A stretch of 64,000 bases of DNA from Adhaeribacter aquaticus DSM 16391. GTDB taxonomy: Bacteria > Bacteroidota > Bacteroidia > Cytophagales > Hymenobacteraceae. Numbering within the stretch: position 1 is the stretch's first letter; each line of letters begins with the position of its first letter. Of this stretch, positions 1 to 9,333 are shown piece by piece. The stretch lies in the NCBI RefSeq assembly GCF_000473365.1, contig NZ_KI421517.1, positions 2,994,634 through 3,058,633 on the forward strand. Reading direction: 5' to 3'. Under the pieces are notes generated by a model. It had not been told where the DNA came from and searched no databases. It saw nothing but the letters and a program-made list of their open reading frames with translations. The position numbers and the translations under genes were made by a program.

Positions 1-1622
1 CCGATCGTTATATAGTTGGAACCTGCCCACGCTGCGGAAACGAAAACGCTTATGGCGACCAGTGTGAAAGCTGCGGATCCAGTTTAAATGCCACGGATTT
101 AATAAATCCGAAAAGTATGCTAAGCGGCGAAAAGCCAGTTTTAAAAGAAACCAAACACTGGTATTTGCCTCTTGATAAATACGAAAGTTGGTTACGGGAG
201 TGGATAATAGATGGCCATAAAGACTGGAAAACCAATGTTTATGGACAATGTAAATCCTGGATTGACGGGGGCCTACAACCCCGGGCTGTTACCCGTGATT
301 TGGACTGGGGTGTACCCGTGCCATTAGAAGAAGCCAAAGGGAAAGTATTATATGTTTGGTTTGATGCACCTATTGGTTATATCTCCGCGACTAAAGACCT
401 GACGCCGGATTGGGAGAAATACTGGAAAGACGAAGAAACTAAACTAGTCCATTTTATTGGAAAAGATAACATTGTATTTCATTGTATTATTTTCCCGGTA
501 ATGCTGAAGGCGCACGGCGATTATGTAGTACCTGATAATGTGCCTGCAAATGAATTTTTAAATCTGGAAGGCGATAAAATTTCTACTTCCCGGAATTGGG
601 CAGTTTGGTTGCACGAGTATTTAGAGGATTTCCCGGGCAAGGCCGATGTTTTACGGTATGTTTTAGCCGCCAATGCGCCCGAAACAAAAGATAATGATTT
701 TACCTGGAAAGATTTTCAGGCCCGCAACAACAATGAGCTATTGGCAATTTTCGGGAATTTCATTAACCGGGCTGTGGTACTTACCCATAAATATTATGGC
801 GGTAAAGTGCCAGCTAAAACCGAACTGCAACCTGCTGACCTGGTAGTACTGGATGAGTTAAAGGCATTCCCGGCTAAAATTGGAGATTTGATTGAAAGAT
901 ACCGATTCCGGGAGGCGCTGAGTGAGTTAATGAACCTGGCTCGGTTAGGCAATAAATACCTGGCCGAAACGGAGCCCTGGAAGCTGATAAAAACAGATGA
1001 GGACCGGGTAAAAACCATTTTAAATATTGCTTTACAGATTGCAGCTAGCTTAACTATTGTGGCGGAGCCTTTTTTACCAGATACGGCTAAAAGATTAGCT
1101 CAAATGTTAAAAATTAAGCCAGATACCTGGGCAGCTGCCGGTGGGCAGGATTACCTGGTAGCCGATCATCAGTTGGGCGAGGCGGCCTTACTTTTCGAGA
1201 AGATAGAAGATGCAACTGTTCAAGCACAAGTGCAAAAGCTTTTGGATACGAAAAAGGCCAATCAGTTAGCCAATTCAACAGTAGCTCCAGCTAAAGAAAA
1301 TATTACCTTCGATGACTTCTCGCGGATGGATATCCGGGTTGGTACCATTCTGGAAGCAGAGAAAGTTGCTAAAACCAAAAAACTTCTAAAGCTGAAAATT
1401 GATACCGGCCTAGACCAACGAACCATTGTGAGTGGGATTGCAGAGTTCTTTGATCCGGCTCAGATTATTGGTCAGCAGGTTTCGGTACTGGTAAACTTAG
1501 CTCCGCGTGAAATTAAAGGGATTGAAAGCCAGGGTATGATTTTAATGGCTGAAAATGCCGATGGTAGTTTAGCTTTCGTGCAGCCATCTAGTGCTGTAAA
1601 AAATGGCAGTGGTATTTCTTAG
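1..1622 (+). CDS. metG: methionyl-tRNA synthetase, 3' part (5' end outside window)
   Basis: Class I aminoacyl-tRNA synthetase that charges tRNA(Met) in the cytoplasm. The reading frame is open from position 3, so the gene begins upstream of the window and the ATG at 117 is internal. The first visible codons form the zinc knuckle of the MetG1 type, with CPRC and CESC pairs at codons 8-11 and 21-24. The KMSKS-loop equivalent reads KISTS at 576-590, which is the usual Bacteroidota form. The anticodon-binding helical domain follows. The last ~105 residues, from about position 1306, form the EMAP-II/Trbp111-like tRNA-binding domain (MDIRVG, then a [10 protein letters not shown] segment), typical of dimeric MetRS. 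A hairpin terminator lies 17 bases after the stop. The assignment is secure; only the N-terminal part is missing. Confidence 0.97.
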   Translation, partial: DRYIVGTCPRCGNENAYGDQCESCGSSLNATDLINPKSMLSGEKPVLKETKHWYLPLDKYESWLREWIIDGHKDWKTNVYGQCKSWIDGGLQPRAVTRDLDWGVPVPLEEAKGKVLYVWFDAPIGYISATKDLTPDWEKYWKDEETKLVHFIGKDNIVFHCIIFPVMLKAHGDYVVPDNVPANEFLNLEGDKISTSRNWAVWLHEYLEDFPGKADVLRYVLAANAPETKDNDFTWKDFQARNNNELLAIFGNFINRAVVLTHKYYGGKVPAKTELQPADLVVLDELKAFPAKIGDLIERYRFREALSELMNLARLGNKYLAETEPWKLIKTDEDRVKTILNIALQIAASLTIVAEPFLPDTAKRLAQMLKIKPDTWAAAGGQDYLVADHQLGEAALLFEKIEDATVQAQVQKLLDTKKANQLANSTVAPAKENITFDDFSRMDIRVGTILEAEKVAKTKKLLKLKIDTGLDQRTIVSGIAEFFDPAQIIGQQVSVLVNLAPREIKGIESQGMILMAENADGSLAFVQPSSAVKNGSGIS

Positions 1623-1639
1623 ATTTTACTTTTGATATA

Positions 1640-1676
1640 AAAAAGGGCTGCTTTATATAAAGTAGCCCTTTTTTAT
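1640..1676. terminator. bidirectional intrinsic terminator between metG and hemJ
   Basis: An inverted repeat with arms AAGGGCTGCTTT and AAAGTAGCCCTT (one G-T wobble) is flanked by an A-run on the left and a T-run on the right. It can therefore end transcription on both strands. It sits between the convergent metG and hemJ genes, which is where a shared terminator is expected. Confidence 0.85.
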
Positions 1677-1690
1677 TCTTCTACCCTACA

Positions 1691-2221
1691 TTACGGTTTT
1701 TCTCTTAGTTGTTTATATATCCGGATTGCCAGTAATAAAATAGCTATCAGTACAGCCAGACCAGCTAAGCCATAAGCCATTCCCAACCCATTTTTTAAAA
1801 TAACTAAAAATACAATGGCAAAAAGAAATATGGTTGCTACCTCATTCCAGATTCTAAGTTTTGTTGAGTTCCAGGTAATGATATTGTTTTGTTGTTGTTT
1901 AAAGAGGCGGTGGCAATAGAAATGATAACCGTATAAACCCAATACAAACAATAATTTAAGGTGGAGCCAACCCGGAAAACCGCCGTACAAATACCAGGTA
2001 CTAAGGCCTAATACTAAGGTTATAACTGCGGACGGCCAAGTAATACCATACCACAACCGACGTTGCATCAGTTTGAACTGGTTTTGCAGAATAGATTTTT
2101 CAGGCTCAGGTTTTTCATTTGCCTCGGCAAAATAAATGAGGAGCCGGGGCATGTAAAACAAACCGGCAAACCACGTCACTACAAAAATAATATGTAAGGC
2201 TTTTATGTATAAAAAGGACAT
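1691..2221 (-). CDS. hemJ: protoporphyrinogen oxidase HemJ (UPF0093/CopD-like membrane protein)
   Basis: Integral membrane protein that oxidises protoporphyrinogen IX to protoporphyrin IX in heme synthesis. The 176-residue chain matches the HemJ family in length and pattern. Its N-terminus has the signature ALHIIFVVTWFAGLFYMPR with the conserved His10, and Lys89 lies in the WLHLKLLF segment. Four to five hydrophobic helices are visible at about residues 7-28, 58-78, 88-104, 128-144 and 150-168. The ATG at 2221 is preferred: an in-frame TTG four codons upstream is possible, but family members start at MxFLYIKALH. It is convergent with metG and shares its terminator. Other heme genes are not nearby. 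Older annotations call this family CopD-like; no copper-binding motif is seen. Confidence 0.85.
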   Translation of the reverse strand: MSFLYIKALHIIFVVTWFAGLFYMPRLLIYFAEANEKPEPEKSILQNQFKLMQRRLWYGITWPSAVITLVLGLSTWYLYGGFPGWLHLKLLFVLGLYGYHFYCHRLFKQQQNNIITWNSTKLRIWNEVATIFLFAIVFLVILKNGLGMAYGLAGLAVLIAILLLAIRIYKQLREKP

Positions 2222-2579
2222 CGGCTGAAACAATAACGCTATTCCGGTAAAGGTAATAACTCTTTTAAGAGGAAAGAAACTGGTTCTTCATATTAATATT
2301 AACGAGAAAGATGATTAGGTTATCTCTATTTAACTGGAAGGTTTATTTTACTTTTCAATGCTATTAATAATGCCGCAGCCAGATGAGGTTTAGGAGGTAA
2401 AAATTAAATCATAAGATTATTCGTAAAATGTAGAGGTATGAAAAGTCGTAAAACACCTAGGTTTAAAAGCGTATTTTTATTGGCTGCCAGTTTTATCTAT
2501 TGGTTACCAATTTTATTCCTTTAACTTTAATGAAGTTTATTTCTTAGCTCAGCTAAAGTCCTGAGTTTTATTTATTTTT
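2222..2579. other. intergenic region between divergent hemJ and a small gene
   Basis: 358 bases of AT-rich DNA between two divergently oriented genes, so it should hold both promoters. I found no clear match to the Bacteroidota TTTG/TAnnTTTG promoter pair, no RNA gene and no convincing reading frame. Confidence 0.5.
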
Positions 2580-2825
2580 ATGGATATAGGCAGTACATTA
2601 TTAAATCAAGATATTGCCTTATTTACACGTGAGGAAGCAGAGGAGGCATTGGTATTGGTCAGGTATTTTTTGAACAAAGAAAAGTCGTATGAACAGAAAG
2701 CTGTTTATTTGGAATTTCTGGATAAACTGGAAAATTACCTGACTACTATTTATATTGAAGAAATAGATAGGAAGATTAGTGGTTTTGGAGAAAATTTCCC
2801 CTTTGACGGTATAACCAGCAATTAG
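2580..2825 (+). CDS. small hypothetical acidic protein, 81 aa
   Basis: An 81-residue open frame starting with ATG. It is rich in Glu, Lys and Leu with helical periodicity (EEAEEALVLVRYFLNKEKS, then YLEFLDKLENYLTTIYIEEI), so it probably folds as two or three amphipathic helices. There is no signal peptide, membrane segment, Cys pair or recognisable motif. Codon use resembles the neighbouring genes, which supports a real gene, but I do not recognise the family. It stands alone, with a divergent gene upstream and a convergent one downstream. It could be a small regulator or adaptor; nothing in the sequence says which. Confidence 0.55.
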   Translation: MDIGSTLLNQDIALFTREEAEEALVLVRYFLNKEKSYEQKAVYLEFLDKLENYLTTIYIEEIDRKISGFGENFPFDGITSN

Positions 2826-2938
2826 ATAGCATCAGAAGTTAATTATCCAGTTGTAGTTAATAACTTCTAATGTTGATTTAATTTACATAATCCGCAGTTT
2901 AAGAGAGATCAGGAGATGAACGTTACCTGATGCCTGAG

Positions 2939-5116
2939 CTAAAGCTTGATCTTTAAACCTCCATTTATCACAAAGCCATCCAGAGGAGCATAAATATCTC
3001 TAAAAACCGGGTTAGAAATTGGGCCGGTGTATATACTGTCGAACCTAGTCTGGCGAACATCCAGAAAATTTTCAAAGTTTATGAAAAGAGAGAATTTGGG
3101 GAAAAGCTTTTCGGCCATAAAGCCGGCTAAAAGATAGTTTGTTCCGGTTCCGCCATCACTTAAAACTTGTTTCCCGTAGTAATACGATTCAGCACCTAAC
3201 TTCCATTTGTCTTCAACTTCATACATTAATACTGCATTTATCCGGTGCCTAGGGGTGAGTGGGTTAAGTCTGTCGATATCATCTTCCCGAATTTTGGTGT
3301 TGGTAAAAGTATAACCCAGAAACAGATTAAAATCTTGGTAGCCAATTTTTATATTAGTTTCAGTTCCACGACTAGCTATGTGTCCGGTAATATTCTGGAA
3401 TTGATATAGGCTATTAGCTCTGGGCTTTAGCAGTAAAGGATTATTTAAAAAAGTATAAAAGAATAAATGATTTATACTTAAACTAATGCTTTCCTGAAAT
3501 AAAGAAGTCCGGTAAGAAATATCCCAGTTGGCGCCATAACTCCGCTCCAGGGTATTTGCCTGTTCATTAATCGGTAAAATGTTCCGGAACTGGAGCCGCT
3601 CACTTTCTTCGGTAAAAATGGTTGGAGCTTTATAACCAAAGCCTCCTCCTAAACGCGACGTAATATTGGGCCGGATTTTATAAAGAGCTGAAATACGAGG
3701 TAAAAAGGCAAATCCATAATTTACTACATAATCTGTGCGAAAGCCAGTTTCTATGTTTAGTTTAGAAGTGGTTTTCCAGGTATTTTGGGCAAAAGCACCT
3801 AATGTTGTCTGGGTGTAATCCCGGGCTGATGCCAAAGCAATTTCTTTTTCTTTAAACGCATCTGTCCAGACATTTACACCAGCAATCCATTCCAGGTTTT
3901 CAGCCGAACTGTTAGAATAATTTGCTTCCGTAAATGAGCTTATTTGTTTGCCACTAAACTTATAATTGGGCAAACTTAAATCGCGGTTAAAATTATTAAT
4001 ACTGTTTTTAAGGGTAAACCGATGCGACTCTGAAAAAGCATGATCTAATGTGAACTGCGTCGAAAACCGGCCGGTTTTATTTTGTTCAAAATAAGAATGT
4101 GTGTTATCACGGGTGCCCCTGATATATTGGATGTCGCCGCCTAAACGGTTCTCTATTACTGAATTTAAGCCAACGTTAATTTTCGTTTTTTCTGATAAGT
4201 ACACAAAGAATTTGGGGTTAAACGTGTACCGGGTAAATTGGGGAATGGCGCTGAAACCTATATTGGCCGGATCATAAGGTGCATTGCTGTTACGGGCCGC
4301 ATATAACGTTAAACCCAGTTTGCCAAAACGTTTGGCATAAAAGCTATTCAGGTCTAGACCACCCGCCGAAGTGCCGTTTATCAGGAATTGAAGTTCTTGT
4401 TCCGGCCCGGGAGTTTTAGAAATTAAATTTACCAGTCCGGCAATAGCTCCGCCTCCATATAAGGTAGAGGTAGAGCCTTTTATTACTTCCACCTGTTTCA
4501 AGTCTAAGGGCGGGGTTTGCAGTAACCCTAAACCACCTGCATAACCAGCGTAAAGCGGAAATCCGTCTTTTAAGATTTGGGTATAGCGACCATCCAGGCC
4601 CTGAATCCGGATACTGGCATTGGCCGAGGTGGCAGAAGTTTGTTGCGTTTGGATACCGGTACTTTCGTTTAATATCATTCGGATATCTCCCGGCTTCATG
4701 TTTGCTTTTTCTTCCAGTTCTTCTCCGGCAATAAATTCAACTCTGGTGGGAATATCCCGAATGGTACGGCTGCTGCGAGTAGAAGAAATAACTACTTCAT
4801 CCAGTTCTTCTCCACTTGGCTCCAGCAGAATAAGTAAAGTGTCCATGGCTGTTCTGGGGAAGCTGATGACCAAATTCTTTTCCTGATAGCCCAGGAAGGA
4901 AACCCGGAAAGTATGCCGGCCAATTGGTAAATCTGATAGGGATACGAAGCCTTTGGAATCAGCGGTGGCACCATTGGTGGTACCAGCTAACATAACTGTT
5001 GCACCAGCTAAAGGCGCTTTTGTTTCAGTATCTTTTACATAAACGTTTAAAGAGTTTTGTCCCAATACCCCACTATAGGTAAAAAAAGAGATAAGTATAA
5101 AGAGGAGTTTTTTCAT
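2939..5116 (-). CDS. TonB-dependent outer-membrane receptor
   Basis: Outer-membrane beta-barrel importer driven by TonB-ExbBD. The 725-residue chain starts with signal peptide MKKLLFILISFFTYSGVLGQ. A carboxypeptidase-regulatory-like beta-sandwich follows (about residues 22-100), typical of Bacteroidota receptors. The plug domain spans about 115-235 (VVISSTRSSRTIRDIPTR; IRIQGLDGRY; EVIKGSTSTLYGGGAIAG), and a long barrel ends at the C-terminus in an amphipathic strand. An upstream in-frame start at 5212 would put 32 residues before the signal peptide, so the ATG at 5116 is chosen. No siderophore or SusD partner gene is adjacent, so the ligand (metal chelate, cobalamin or other) cannot be assigned. 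Confidence 0.9.
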   Translation of the reverse strand: MKKLLFILISFFTYSGVLGQNSLNVYVKDTETKAPLAGATVMLAGTTNGATADSKGFVSLSDLPIGRHTFRVSFLGYQEKNLVISFPRTAMDTLLILLEPSGEELDEVVISSTRSSRTIRDIPTRVEFIAGEELEEKANMKPGDIRMILNESTGIQTQQTSATSANASIRIQGLDGRYTQILKDGFPLYAGYAGGLGLLQTPPLDLKQVEVIKGSTSTLYGGGAIAGLVNLISKTPGPEQELQFLINGTSAGGLDLNSFYAKRFGKLGLTLYAARNSNAPYDPANIGFSAIPQFTRYTFNPKFFVYLSEKTKINVGLNSVIENRLGGDIQYIRGTRDNTHSYFEQNKTGRFSTQFTLDHAFSESHRFTLKNSINNFNRDLSLPNYKFSGKQISSFTEANYSNSSAENLEWIAGVNVWTDAFKEKEIALASARDYTQTTLGAFAQNTWKTTSKLNIETGFRTDYVVNYGFAFLPRISALYKIRPNITSRLGGGFGYKAPTIFTEESERLQFRNILPINEQANTLERSYGANWDISYRTSLFQESISLSINHLFFYTFLNNPLLLKPRANSLYQFQNITGHIASRGTETNIKIGYQDFNLFLGYTFTNTKIREDDIDRLNPLTPRHRINAVLMYEVEDKWKLGAESYYYGKQVLSDGGTGTNYLLAGFMAEKLFPKFSLFINFENFLDVRQTRFDSIYTGPISNPVFRDIYAPLDGFVINGGLKIKL

Positions 5117-5736
5117 GTTAAATCTTGTACAAAAGAAAGCCAAACTAACCTTGAATACAGGAATAAAATCAAGAAAGGTAAGCTTTCCCAAAGGTAGGTC
5201 TTTGCCAAACAATTACATAACACTCTCTAATGGTCTTATCCTGATCTAAGGAAACTTGTTAAGGCATAGGCGTAACAAATAAAGCGAAGTTTTGCCGGTT
5301 TAGTTTTTTAGCAAGGTTTGAATTACAAGGGCATGTGGGGTGAGAGGTAAGGTATTATGGTTCATATGGCAGGCTGGATGTTCACCAAGCGTTTTAGTTT
5401 TTCTGATTTTCCAATAGGGCTATGAGCTCAAGGCCGTGCGGTTGCTAAAAGAAGTAAAAAATAGGAAAACAAAGTCAAATTACTTCACCTCACGAAAGAC
5501 AATTAGTTTGTTTAAACTACCATTCAAAAGTAATCCTGCTAAAGCATTTATTACCAAATGGTTTATTTGGAGTTGCATTTTCCTTAATTATTAAATTTAT
5601 AAGGTGTGATTAATTTACTACTGGTTTTGAAAAAGTTAGTAAATATAACTTTTACCTTTGAACAAAAATATATGAAGTAAAACAACTGTTATTTATTAAA
5701 ATTTATAATTCGCAATTACCTTAAACGTTTTAAGAT
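5117..5736. other. 620-bp intergenic region between divergent genes
   Basis: AT-rich and gene-free. It separates the TonB receptor (leftward) from the YciI-like gene (rightward). The right end contains the promoter candidate listed separately; the rest shows no clear open frame, RNA gene or repeat. Confidence 0.5.
5626..5660 (+). promoter_or_regulatory. candidate Bacteroidota-type promoter
   Basis: TTTG at 5626-5629 and TACCTTTG at 5653-5660 match the -33 TTTG and -7 TAnnTTTG elements used by the primary sigma factor of Bacteroidota. The spacer is 23 bases, at the long end of the usual range. The -7 element ends 76 bases before the ATG of the YciI-like gene. Inferred from pattern only. Confidence 0.4.
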
Positions 5737-6030
5737 ATGGCTCAACAATATATAATTACTGCTTATGATTTTACCGATGCGCAAGCCCTGGATCGAAGAA
5801 TGGCGGCAAGGCCTTTTCATTTGGAAGTAGTAAAAAAGCTAAAACAATCCGGTAATTTTTTGATAGGAGGGGCTATTTTAAATTCGGAAGGAAAAATGGT
5901 TGGTTCCTCCGTTATTGTTCAGTTTGACCAGGAAAAAGAATTGCAGCAATGGCTGCGGGAGGATCCGTATGCGACTCAACAAGTGTGGGAAAAGATTGAG
6001 GTTAAACCCTTCAAAGTAGCAGAAGTTTAG
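5737..6030 (+). CDS. YciI-like (YCII-related) protein
   Basis: A 97-residue single-domain protein of the YCII fold, a dimeric ferredoxin-like alpha+beta barrel. Visible family features are the basic/His helix ARPFHLEVVKKLKQSG with His27, the glycine turn GGAILNSEGKMVGS, and the LREDPYATQQVWEKIEVKPF segment with the conserved Asp-Pro-Tyr. Some relatives are dehalogenase- or dehydrogenase-like enzymes, but most have no known reaction. It begins with ATG and is followed after 38 bases by a D-2-hydroxyacid dehydrogenase on the same strand, so the two are probably co-transcribed and may act in the same small-molecule pathway (inference). Confidence 0.8.
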   Translation: MAQQYIITAYDFTDAQALDRRMAARPFHLEVVKKLKQSGNFLIGGAILNSEGKMVGSSVIVQFDQEKELQQWLREDPYATQQVWEKIEVKPFKVAEV

Positions 6031-6068
6031 AATTGCCCGTTTATACTGTGATAGCTTAAAATACAACT

Positions 6069-7001
6069 ATGAAAATATTTATCAATACGCCCTTAAACGA
6101 GTCGTTACGGGCTCACCTAAGATCGTTGTTGCCAACTTCTGTTACTCCCGTTTTTAAAAGCGAAGTTTCTGAAGAGGCTGCGCAGCAGGCTTTTCAGACA
6201 GCCGATATCATAATGGGAAACCCGTCAGCGGATTGGTTTCGGAATGCTTCGGCTAATTTAGTTTATTGGCAGCTCGATTCTGCTGGTTTCGATCAGTATA
6301 AAAATGTAGCTACCAATGCTCAGGTGGCTAATATGGGCGATTTTTTTGCCCGCCCGTGTGCTGAAACCATGGTAGGAGGTTTATTAGCTTTTTACCGGGG
6401 CATTGATGTATTAGCCAAAAAGCAGGAGCAAAAAGAATGGGTAGGAAAGGAGCTAAGATACCGGTTAGGTTTAATAAGCAATAAAAAAGTTGTGATATTG
6501 GGGGCCGGAGCAATAGGGCAGGCGGTTAAGCAAATGTTGGCAGGCTTTAACTGCCAGGTGCAGATGACCGCCCGCAAAAGCCCTTTAGCCGAGCTTCATT
6601 CCTTTGAAGAAGTTTTAGCTGCCTTACCCACTACTGATGTGGTGGTAAATACTTTGCCGGGAGGGGCAGAAAGATATGTTTCTAAGGATTTCATCAATGC
6701 TATGAAAGAGGGCAGTGTTTATGCTAGTGTAGGCCGTGGTAGTACTACTGATGAAGTTGCTTTAATTGCCGCCTTACAGGCTGGTAAGCTGGCCGGCGCA
6801 GTACTGGATGTTACCGAAATAGAGCCTTTGCCAGCGGAAAGTCCATTATGGGAAATGGAAAATGTAATTTTAACTCAGCACAGCGGAGGGGGACAAATGG
6901 CCGAGGATGAAGGGAAAATAGCTCAGTTTTTAGCTAATCTAAATCTGTTTCTGGCGGGGCATCCGTTACAAAACCAGGTTGATTTAGCCCAGGGTTATTA
7001 A
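6069..7001 (+). CDS. D-isomer-specific 2-hydroxyacid dehydrogenase family protein
   Basis: Cytoplasmic NAD(P)H-dependent 2-ketoacid/2-hydroxyacid oxidoreductase, 310 residues. The Rossmann domain starts at KKVVILGAGAIG (GxGxxG at 145-150). Catalytic residues of the family are in place: Arg223 in VGRGSTTDE, the acidic residue in the VLDVTEIEPLP segment (about 250-252) and His271 in LTQHSGGG. The N- and C-terminal parts form the split substrate domain. It is closest in style to the GhrA/hydroxypyruvate reductase branch; the substrate is not resolved. It lies directly behind the YciI-like gene and is followed by a hairpin terminator at 7209. Confidence 0.88.
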   Translation: MKIFINTPLNESLRAHLRSLLPTSVTPVFKSEVSEEAAQQAFQTADIIMGNPSADWFRNASANLVYWQLDSAGFDQYKNVATNAQVANMGDFFARPCAETMVGGLLAFYRGIDVLAKKQEQKEWVGKELRYRLGLISNKKVVILGAGAIGQAVKQMLAGFNCQVQMTARKSPLAELHSFEEVLAALPTTDVVVNTLPGGAERYVSKDFINAMKEGSVYASVGRGSTTDEVALIAALQAGKLAGAVLDVTEIEPLPAESPLWEMENVILTQHSGGGQMAEDEGKIAQFLANLNLFLAGHPLQNQVDLAQGY

Positions 7002-7208
7002 TAAAATCAGGCATTTTTGTCGCTGATAGAAGCTGCATTTGTAAATTTTATTTGTAGTATAATGTTTACCTGCTACTCTGCAAGTTAAGACTGGTAAATA
7101 TTTCGGTGTAGAATTAGTTTGTATGCTATTAGCTGGTTATGAGTTTATTACGAGAGCAAATAGTAAATAGGGTTTCTAAAGATTAGAAACTTTACATAAA
7201 GAAATTAA

Positions 7209-7239
7209 AAAAAGCCCCATCATGTAAGGGGCTTTTTTA
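7209..7239. terminator. bidirectional intrinsic terminator
   Basis: Arms AAAAGCCCC and GGGGCTTTT with the loop ATCATGTAA, preceded by A-run and followed by T-run. It lies between the rightward dehydrogenase and the leftward HMA-like gene, so it can serve both convergent genes. Confidence 0.85.
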
Positions 7240-7268
7240 ATATTAGTTACTGATTAATCAGCTCTATT

Positions 7269-7508
7269 TTAAAGATCTTCTCCACTTATGCCTGTTACCC
7301 GAATCATCTCTGCCTGATACCCGGCTTGTTGAATAGTATTTTCAATTTTTTGTGGATTAATATTGCTGCCAGAGATACTTAATATTTTGTCTTCACTATT
7401 TGTATCTACATCCCATTTATTTATTCCTTCCTGATGATCTAGAAATGAGCCCACCTTGGCTACACTTTCCTGGTCTTCAATATTGGTTTTAAATTTTAAT
7501 ATTTCCAT
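7269..7508 (-). CDS. HMA-fold protein lacking the metal-binding CxxC
   Basis: A 79-residue protein with the beta-alpha-beta-beta-alpha-beta pattern of heavy-metal-associated domains: ILKFKTNI, VAKVGSFLDHQEGINKWDVDT, KILSISGSNINPQKIENTIQQAGYQAEMI. In typical members the first loop carries CxxC for Cu(I)/Zn(II). Here that position reads EDQES and the protein has no cysteine at all, so it cannot bind metal in the usual way. The ATG at 7508 is used; an in-frame TTG two codons upstream is less likely. It may be a regulatory or structural relative of a copper chaperone. No copper ATPase is nearby. Confidence 0.7.
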   Translation of the reverse strand: MEILKFKTNIEDQESVAKVGSFLDHQEGINKWDVDTNSEDKILSISGSNINPQKIENTIQQAGYQAEMIRVTGISGEDL

Positions 7509-7664
7509 ATCCAAACTTTTTATTATTTTTTACTTGAGCTAAAAAATAAAGTTTAAATAATAACCCAATTGGGTAAACAGATGGGTTCTAATCTTATAAC
7601 AGAAGGAATTGGGCTAAGTAAAAAGTTTATCATAATTGGCAATAAGTTAAGCTTGTAACTGTTT

Positions 7665-7979
7665 TTATGCCATACCCACTCCACCTATTACTACCAGCTC
7701 CTGACCTTTTTCTGGTCGGCCCTGAAGCAAAGGCATAGCTTGTCCTATTAATTCTTTGACACCTGCCACTTGTAAAGAATTATCATGATCCTCTTTGGTA
7801 TCCCAGATTTCAGTAATCCAAACAGCGTCCTTATCGGTTGGGTCTTTGCTTATAGCATATAGCTGGCAGCCCTTAGCAGTAGAAACCAAATTGGCCGCCT
7901 CTAAAAGAATAGAAGCCAGTTTTTCGCCGGCACCGGCAATAGCGGTTAATTTTCCATGTAATAAATATTTGTTCGTCAT
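7665..7979 (-). CDS. antibiotic biosynthesis monooxygenase (ABM) domain protein
   Basis: A 104-residue cytoplasmic protein with the dimeric alpha/beta-barrel ABM fold, related to YgiN-type quinol monooxygenases. Family features are HGKLTAIAGAGEKLASILLEAA at the start, the central CQLYAISKDP and VWITEIWDTKEDHDNSL, with the conserved Trp, Glu and His, and the helical segment VKELIGQAMPLL. Members oxidise quinols or aromatic intermediates without cofactors, or simply sense such molecules. It starts with ATG and lies 156 bases downstream-side of the HMA-like gene on the same strand. It is divergent from the LEA2-like gene. Exact substrate unknown. Confidence 0.85.
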   Translation of the reverse strand: MTNKYLLHGKLTAIAGAGEKLASILLEAANLVSTAKGCQLYAISKDPTDKDAVWITEIWDTKEDHDNSLQVAGVKELIGQAMPLLQGRPEKGQELVVIGGVGMA

Positions 7980-8383
7980 AGGTTGTATTATTTTTATTAC
8001 TAAAGTCTTTTGTCTTATAGCAGGCTTCTAATAGCCTTATAAAGATGAACAATTTTCATAAATAGTTCTGAGTATTTAAGTTGGCTAGTATAAAGAAACT
8101 TCCGCTGCCTCAAAAATAAACTCTTAAAAATACTGCTCCAGCGTTCAAATATGCCTGATAACATTGAAATATAAAGGTATTCCTGATTAGTAGCGCATTA
8201 AACTTACTTTAAATTTTTGTAGGTAAACTGCCCAAACCTATATAGCGATGGAAATAGGTATTTATACAAAATAATTTGGTTAAAAATCAGTAGGTCAATA
8301 ATTTAATAAGGACGTATACCGGCTGATAATAAAACTTTAAAAATTGGTATTTGTAGTTGAATTGATATAAAAGCTTTATTTGT
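7980..8383. other. intergenic region between divergent genes
   Basis: 404 bases of AT-rich DNA between the ABM gene and the LEA2-like gene. It must carry two divergent promoters. I saw no complete TTTG/TAnnTTTG pair at good spacing, no open frame of note and no hairpin with a T-run. Confidence 0.45.
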
Positions 8384-9325
8384 ATGCAAAGAACATTGAA
8401 AGTAATAGCCATTTTAATTGGCATTTTAGTGTTGGTTGGAGTGGCAATCTCCTTTTTGGTGCCCCAGGAAAAATTGATTGCTGCAGCTATGCCCGAAATC
8501 GACAAAATGAAAATTACAAATGCCACTATTGGGGAACAAGAAGCCACTATGCTGGTAAATGTAGGCATGAAATCGGGTGTAATTCCAGTTTTTATAGATA
8601 GCCTGCAATACGAAATGCGCCTTTATGATCAAACTGTTAGCAAAGGGCATAAGAAGTTAACAGAAGGTTCTAAAAGAGGAAAGGTCCAAACCTTGGATTT
8701 ACCTGTGACCATGAACCACAACCAGACCCGGGAATTGGTACGAAGGCAGGTAGCCGAGGATGAGCCGGTACAGGTTATTTTGAAAGCCTATTGCGACATT
8801 CCGGTACTTGGTAAAAGAACCCTGGATATAGATAGGAAAGTAGACATGGTGGTGCCAGCCTTACCCGGAATGGAGGTGAAAGATATGAAAATTACAGATT
8901 TTGGTTTAGATAACATGGGAATGATAATGACTATGGCAATAGATAATCCAAATGAATTTGACTTTTATGTGCGCAAAATGGATTACGATTTGGTGCTGAA
9001 AGACTTTATAGTGGCGCATGGTAGCCTGGCAGAAGAAAAATTAATAAAGGCCCGCTCCATAACACCTATCCAGTTAACCTCCAATTCTGATACCAAAAAG
9101 CCTGTCAAAAACGCCTTTAAACTATTGGCAGGTAAATCAGATTTTCCTTATAAACTAACCTCTAATATGGTAATAGAACCGCGCAGTGAGGTAGTTGGTA
9201 ATATTAATATAAGTTCGGTAAAAACTGGTTCAATCGATGTGGTAGAGCAATTAAAAAATGTAAAAGAAACTAAAAAAGCTAAAAACGAAGCGGAGCAGGA
9301 CCAGGAAAAAGAGGTACAGAAGTAA
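8384..9325 (+). CDS. LEA type 2 family protein, membrane-anchored
   Basis: A 313-residue protein with an N-terminal signal anchor (residues about 5-26, IAILIGILVLVGVAISFLV), placing the rest in the periplasm. Two copies of a LEA2/WHy-like beta-sandwich follow: the first around MKITNATIGEQEATMLVNV and the second around MKITDFGLDNMGMIMTMAID with the NPN-like turn and KMDYDLVLKDFIVAHGSL. Such domains are known from desiccation/stress proteins and bacterial envelope proteins of unclear function. The C-terminal 30 residues are a charged Lys/Glu tail, predicted disordered. It is transcribed alone, ending in a perfect-stem terminator at 9334. Confidence 0.75.
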   Translation: MQRTLKVIAILIGILVLVGVAISFLVPQEKLIAAAMPEIDKMKITNATIGEQEATMLVNVGMKSGVIPVFIDSLQYEMRLYDQTVSKGHKKLTEGSKRGKVQTLDLPVTMNHNQTRELVRRQVAEDEPVQVILKAYCDIPVLGKRTLDIDRKVDMVVPALPGMEVKDMKITDFGLDNMGMIMTMAIDNPNEFDFYVRKMDYDLVLKDFIVAHGSLAEEKLIKARSITPIQLTSNSDTKKPVKNAFKLLAGKSDFPYKLTSNMVIEPRSEVVGNINISSVKTGSIDVVEQLKNVKETKKAKNEAEQDQEKEVQK

Positions 9326-9333
9326 ATGTAATC

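Noticed and set aside
576-590. KISTS instead of KMSKS in MetRS as an anomaly
   Set aside because: This variant is normal for Bacteroidota MetG proteins, to my knowledge.
117-1622. Treating the ATG at 117 as the start of metG
   Set aside because: The frame is open to position 3 and encodes the zinc knuckle upstream of this ATG, so it is an internal methionine of a longer gene.
5117-5212. N-terminal extension of the TonB receptor to 5212
   Set aside because: It would place 32 residues in front of an otherwise ideal signal peptide; the ATG at 5116 is better.
7563-7574. 12-base palindrome ACCCAATTGGGT between the HMA-like and ABM genes
   Set aside because: Too short for a terminator, no T-run, and such palindromes occur by chance; no sign that it is a binding site.
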